Shown here: in pieces, positions 60,189 through 64,000 of the stretch
How positions within the stretch are numbered: the stretch's first letter is position 1
How the letters are laid out: every line of letters begins with the position of its first letter
Source: Pipra filicauda
Taxonomy: Eukaryota > Chordata > Aves > Passeriformes > Pipridae
Assembly (NCBI RefSeq): GCF_003945595.2
Contig: NW_024104532.1
Span: 1,115,501 to 1,179,500, forward strand
Direction of reading: 5' to 3'
Length of the DNA: 64,000 nucleotides
Notes under the pieces: model-generated
The model's input: only the letters and a program-made list of their open reading frames with translations
Told to the model about the DNA's origin: nothing
Databases searched by the model: none
Position numbers and translations under genes: made by a program

Positions 60189-62389
60189 GGTCCTCTTTTC
60201 CTTTCATTCCTTTTTTATTGTTTTGTTGGGGGGTATTTTTTGTTCGCTTTAGTTTCTATGGGGTTTTGGTTTTTTTATATAAGCAAGCCAAAAATTTGGA
60301 GTTAAGTGCAGGCAAGGTGGGGTGGTAAAGGGTGGTGAGGGTGGTTTTATGGCACCAGCATGCCTGGTGTCAGATGGAATCTGCCTTAAGCCTGGTGCAG
60401 TTTAGTACATTCTTGAAGTCACCTCTGTGGATTGTCTGGGAGCTGTTAGGAAACAGCTCCAGCCTGGGCACACTGTCTCTGCCTCCAAATTTCTTTCTGT
60501 CACATCTGGCCACTACAATCAATGCCTTCACCTTGATGATTTCTCTGATTCTAGCATAACATCCAAGCTGCTGATGAAGAAAGTGTCAGAAACTGCTCAA
60601 AACTGCTCAAAAAGCCCAAGGACTTGTGCCTGTCACGTCCTGAGCAAGTCTGATGGAAAGAGGGAGGGATGATCCCAACCAGCACCACCTGCTCTCTGCC
60701 ACCACTCCACACCCTGTTTCTAGCTCAAGTGCCTCACATCACTTTGATTTTATGCTTCCCATGTCATAGCCTGTGGATATGAGGTTTGGTTTATGCAGGG
60801 GGGGAGTTGTGTCTATATTCACGTATAAATTGAAAATGAATTAAGCCTGTCAGTTATCCTGGTTTATGTACATATTTTATTTCTGCTTCATATTCAGGTC
60901 TTTCACAGCCACAATATTTTGTGTTCCTTATATGAAAATTAATAAAAAAAATTGGATCATCATGAAAGGCTTCATTTCCTTAAGCTAGCAGTGGTGAGAG
61001 AAAATTCCATCTGCTTTATGTCACCTCAGTTTCAATCAGTCGAAAGTAAATTTCCATCAGCTCAATCCATATACTTTTCCTCTCTGTTTACTCTTCCTGT
61101 ACTGCACAGAATAAAGCTAAAGCACAGGAAGACTTTTATGGGCTTTTTGGATTAGTGCACATGGTGTTGCACAAAGACAAGAAATACATCACGCTTGCAC
61201 CCTCCTGTTACTGCCAGGGTAGCCCCTGAATAGCATTCCACATGCCTTATTTCCCACTTGGATTTGTGTCGCTTCTATTCACAGCCTTTGAAATTTACTT
61301 ATATTCTTTCTCTCAGATTAAAAAAAACTATTCTGCCTGCTGTTGTTACTTATAGACTGTGACTGGGTCACGTTGTAATATTCCATTGGATAAAAACCCC
61401 AAATATTTTAGTTTCTTCAGCCCAGCACATTTATGTCTTCAAGTTTTGTTGTTATTTTTTTAAGCCACAAGGGAAAACAAAGCTTCACCTGGATTTTAAG
61501 AAATGGAAGAAACCTGGCTGCCAGGTTCTGCCTGAGAAAACTGACCTGACCACCCTACAGACATCACCCACGTGATGAGTCCTGGGGACTCCACATTGCA
61601 CCTCCAGCACATCAGCCTGGAGGAGAGGAAGCACTGCTGTGGTGCTAAGAGAGAAAATTCCCATTATGTCCTTAGCTAAGTTAGGAGAGCCCTGCTGGCT
61701 GGTGCACCCTTCTGGTGCTGTGGAGACCTGCCCCTCCAAGCCAGGGTGCAAGGGACGGACATTAAATCTGAAAGGGCCCCCAGCACAGAGCCTGGAGTGC
61801 CAGACTGCTGCTGGGGTGGCAGCTGCAAGGCCAGTCATGAAGTCCAAGGCAGCCAAGCACACACTGTGTTTGTGCAAACACTGTGGAATTCATTTGCTTT
61901 TTTTTTTTGCCCGAAGCTCACTGTTTTTTGCCAAAAACACTTTTCTGATTTCTCTCCACACCTCTCCCCCATAGCCATTACATGAAAGTTATTTGCTCTC
62001 GGTAATTGAGAAGGGATGGGCAGGGCAAGCAAGCCATTCACTTTTTGTTCAAAATCCTTTTTTTGCCCTTCTGGTTTAGTTAAATTTGGTCAGGCTTTTC
62101 TGGTGCCCTTTGGACCATAGCAAATAACTCATCACTTCAGATTTGGGATGATGCAAAGAAAAGGAACAGGAGTGCCACCTGCAGCAGAACAACTAAAATG
62201 TAGGTCTCCTACAGCCTCAGGGATATGGGTCTGCAGCTTGAGTATCAAGCAGGAATTTTCATTTGGTCTGTATATAGCTCTGACTCTCAGGGAAAACATC
62301 CTATGCAAAGACAGCAAACTCAGTGCTTTTCAAATGTGGGAATCTCTGCATTGGTATTTTCCTAAACCACTTGCTGAATGAAGGCAGAT

Positions 62390-62425
62390 GATGGTTTGGC
62401 TTGGAAGAGACCTTAAAGATTACCC
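62390..62425 (-). mobile_element. CR1 LINE 3'-end scrap, minus strand
   Basis: The + strand reads GATGGTTTGGCTTGGAAGAG followed by ACCTTAAAGATTA. This is the reverse complement of the CR1 tail block that in sense reads AAGGTCCCTTCCAACCCAAACC. Only about 35 bp are recognisable and the octamer end is lost. Confidence 0.6.
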
Positions 62426-64000
62426 TGCAAGTACTATTTCCTGCAAGTATCACAGTCTTGTGGATCCACTGATCACAACTGGTTTTCACATTGTCCCCTT
62501 AGGTCTCAAGTGGGTTTTTTCCATGAAGTTCTTGCTGCCCAACCAGAGAAGGGGCTGAGATTAAAACCCAACACTGCTCTTCCCTACAGGACTGTAATTT
62601 CCAGCCAGGGCTTTCAGAAGGATAAGCAGAGATTGCACTTGGAGCTGTTACTGCCTTGAAACTTGTTTAGTATCAATTTGCTAATGTTAATCTTCTAATT
62701 TAGTGAAAACAGTCTTAGTTAACACCTTAGTTATGTTTTCAATCAATCAGCAGGCAATTGGGAAAGATTGGGCAGCTCTCACAGAGCATCTCCATAGAGC
62801 AAAACCCCTGGGAATGTGGTCTAGGGCAGCATGCAGGGCAGTGTCTTCTGGAAGGAAGATGCTCTGATCTGATCATACAGGCAGGATTAAGGACATATGC
62901 ACAAAAACAATATGCCAATTAACTGCCAAAAATAAATTAAAAAAAAGCAACAGCATGTTTCTGTAACATCTATCATTTCATTTAAGTTCAGATCTTCCGT
63001 GGACATTTGTTTGCTAATGATTTCTCATTAAAGAAAAACACAGGCCATCCAATAAGCATCTGTGTAACATCTGTCTTCTGGTCTGAAAATGTCAAGATGG
63101 AGCACTTCAATCACTTCAGCAGCAGTGTAGTGTGGCTTTTCATTCCAGTATTTACTTTGCAATATGGAAAATATCAACTATTTCAACTGACCAACCAAAA
63201 AAACCCCATAATCCAAAAATACAGCTCTATGGGTCATGAACCTTGCTCTTTAAAGTTCATTTTGAAACAGGAACAAGTGTTGCAAAACCAAGTAATTTTC
63301 CAGGTTTGACAATCCCACCTTAGCCCATGCTTCTAACACAGGGAGCAAAACCAAGTTACTGAGAGACAAGAGCACTGCCATGAGGGAGGACACAAATCTT
63401 GTCTAACCACCAGTCTAGTTCAGGTTCATAGTAGATCCAGACAAAAGTTGTTAAAAACTCAGTGAGGTCAATAATGTAGTGCTTTCTTACCCGTGTCTGG
63501 GAGAGCAGGTCAGAAACAGGGAATCCAAGAGGACATTGGGGACATCAAGTCCTTTTTCCCTTTTACTGCAAGATCTAATACACCAGCATTTGATGGGTGA
63601 TGACATAACCTGCTGTCAAAAGCCTCCTTTAGCTTGTTCCAATGAACCTGTAGGTATAAACCTTTCCATAAAGCCAATCAAAAAATTACTGCACATGAAA
63701 CTTTTTCATTTTCTTTTGTTTCCTGAAAGCATCAGAAGACCCCATCCAGACCATGGCCCTTTTTCACATACTGGAGGACACAGCTGGGTTCCTAAGATGG
63801 CCCTTTAAGTCTTTAACATGCCTTTTAAGCATGTGTATGACTTTAAATGTGCCTTCCCCAGAAGCAATTCAAACAGAAAATTGCCTTGCCTACTTCACAC
63901 AGATGCAGAAAGGAAGACAGCAAAAAAATATCTAAAGTATTGAAAAAAAGAAAATACAAGTATGTCAATGAAATGAAAAACCAACACCAAAGTCATTGCA

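Larger units (their letters stand above)
59521..64000. other. Intergenic, no gene recognised
   Basis: About 4.5 kb without coding exons, RNA genes or large repeats that I can name. It contains a T-rich tract at 60145-60188 and a short minus-strand CR1 scrap near 62390-62425. The open frames at 61485-61877 (-) and 61639-61974 (+) overlap on opposite strands in a GC-richer patch and resemble no known protein. Confidence 0.65.

Noticed and set aside
61485..61974. Overlapping open frames on both strands in a GC-richer patch
   Set aside because: Opposite-strand frames of similar length point to composition rather than coding, and no known family was recognised.
42361..64000. Exons of TIMD4, the mammalian downstream neighbour of SGCD
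   Set aside because: I looked on the minus strand for immunoglobulin-type YCC, mucin-like and membrane-anchor patterns. A YCCSIV string near 51500 was the only hit and its surroundings do not fit. The gene, if syntenic, is probably beyond the window.

Overview
The window is vertebrate nuclear DNA, almost certainly from a bird. It is an AT-leaning, gene-poor stretch with large introns, simple repeats and a few truncated CR1 LINEs. The CR1 copies end in the ATTCTATG-type 3' octamer repeats expected of avian CR1. There is no sign of operons, CRISPR arrays or other prokaryotic features.

The only gene I can support is the 3' part of delta-sarcoglycan (SGCD), on the + strand. Three coding exons are clear: 2206-2278, 30816-30939 and 32594-32767, with the stop codon at 32765-32767. 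Their phases join without error (Gly and Arg codons split across the first two junctions, phase 0 at the third). Together they encode the last ~122 residues of the protein, including the C-terminal cysteine cluster. Earlier exons lie upstream of the window. Positions 1-2205 are the end of the preceding intron, 2279-30815 is a 28.5 kb intron and 30940-32593 a 1.65 kb intron. Sarcoglycans are type II membrane glycoproteins of the dystrophin-associated complex in muscle.

Downstream of the stop, about 9.6 kb (32768 to ~42360) is best read as a very long 3' UTR. It ends at a canonical AATAAA (42337-42342) followed by a GT/T-rich element. A 0.68 kb sense-strand CR1 (35832-36512) sits inside this candidate UTR. 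From ~42.36 kb to the end I see no gene. That part holds short CR1 fragments (44914-44977, 58738-59000 and, on the minus strand, ~62390-62425), homopolymer and microsatellite tracts (including an uninterrupted run of 83 A at 49232-49314) and one unusual tandem array.

That array (58366-59520) is the most interesting object. It is a heavily diverged minisatellite whose units stay locked to a 22-bp period. It is interrupted by a CR1 insertion and an A18 tract, and its distal part turns into a 22+27 bp (49-bp) higher-order repeat. The core of the unit, TTCCTAGAA, matches the STAT/BCL6-type site TTCNNNGAA. A second local structure is a ~170-bp direct duplication (12264-12433 and 13172-13338, roughly 93% identical by eye) inside the 28.5 kb intron.
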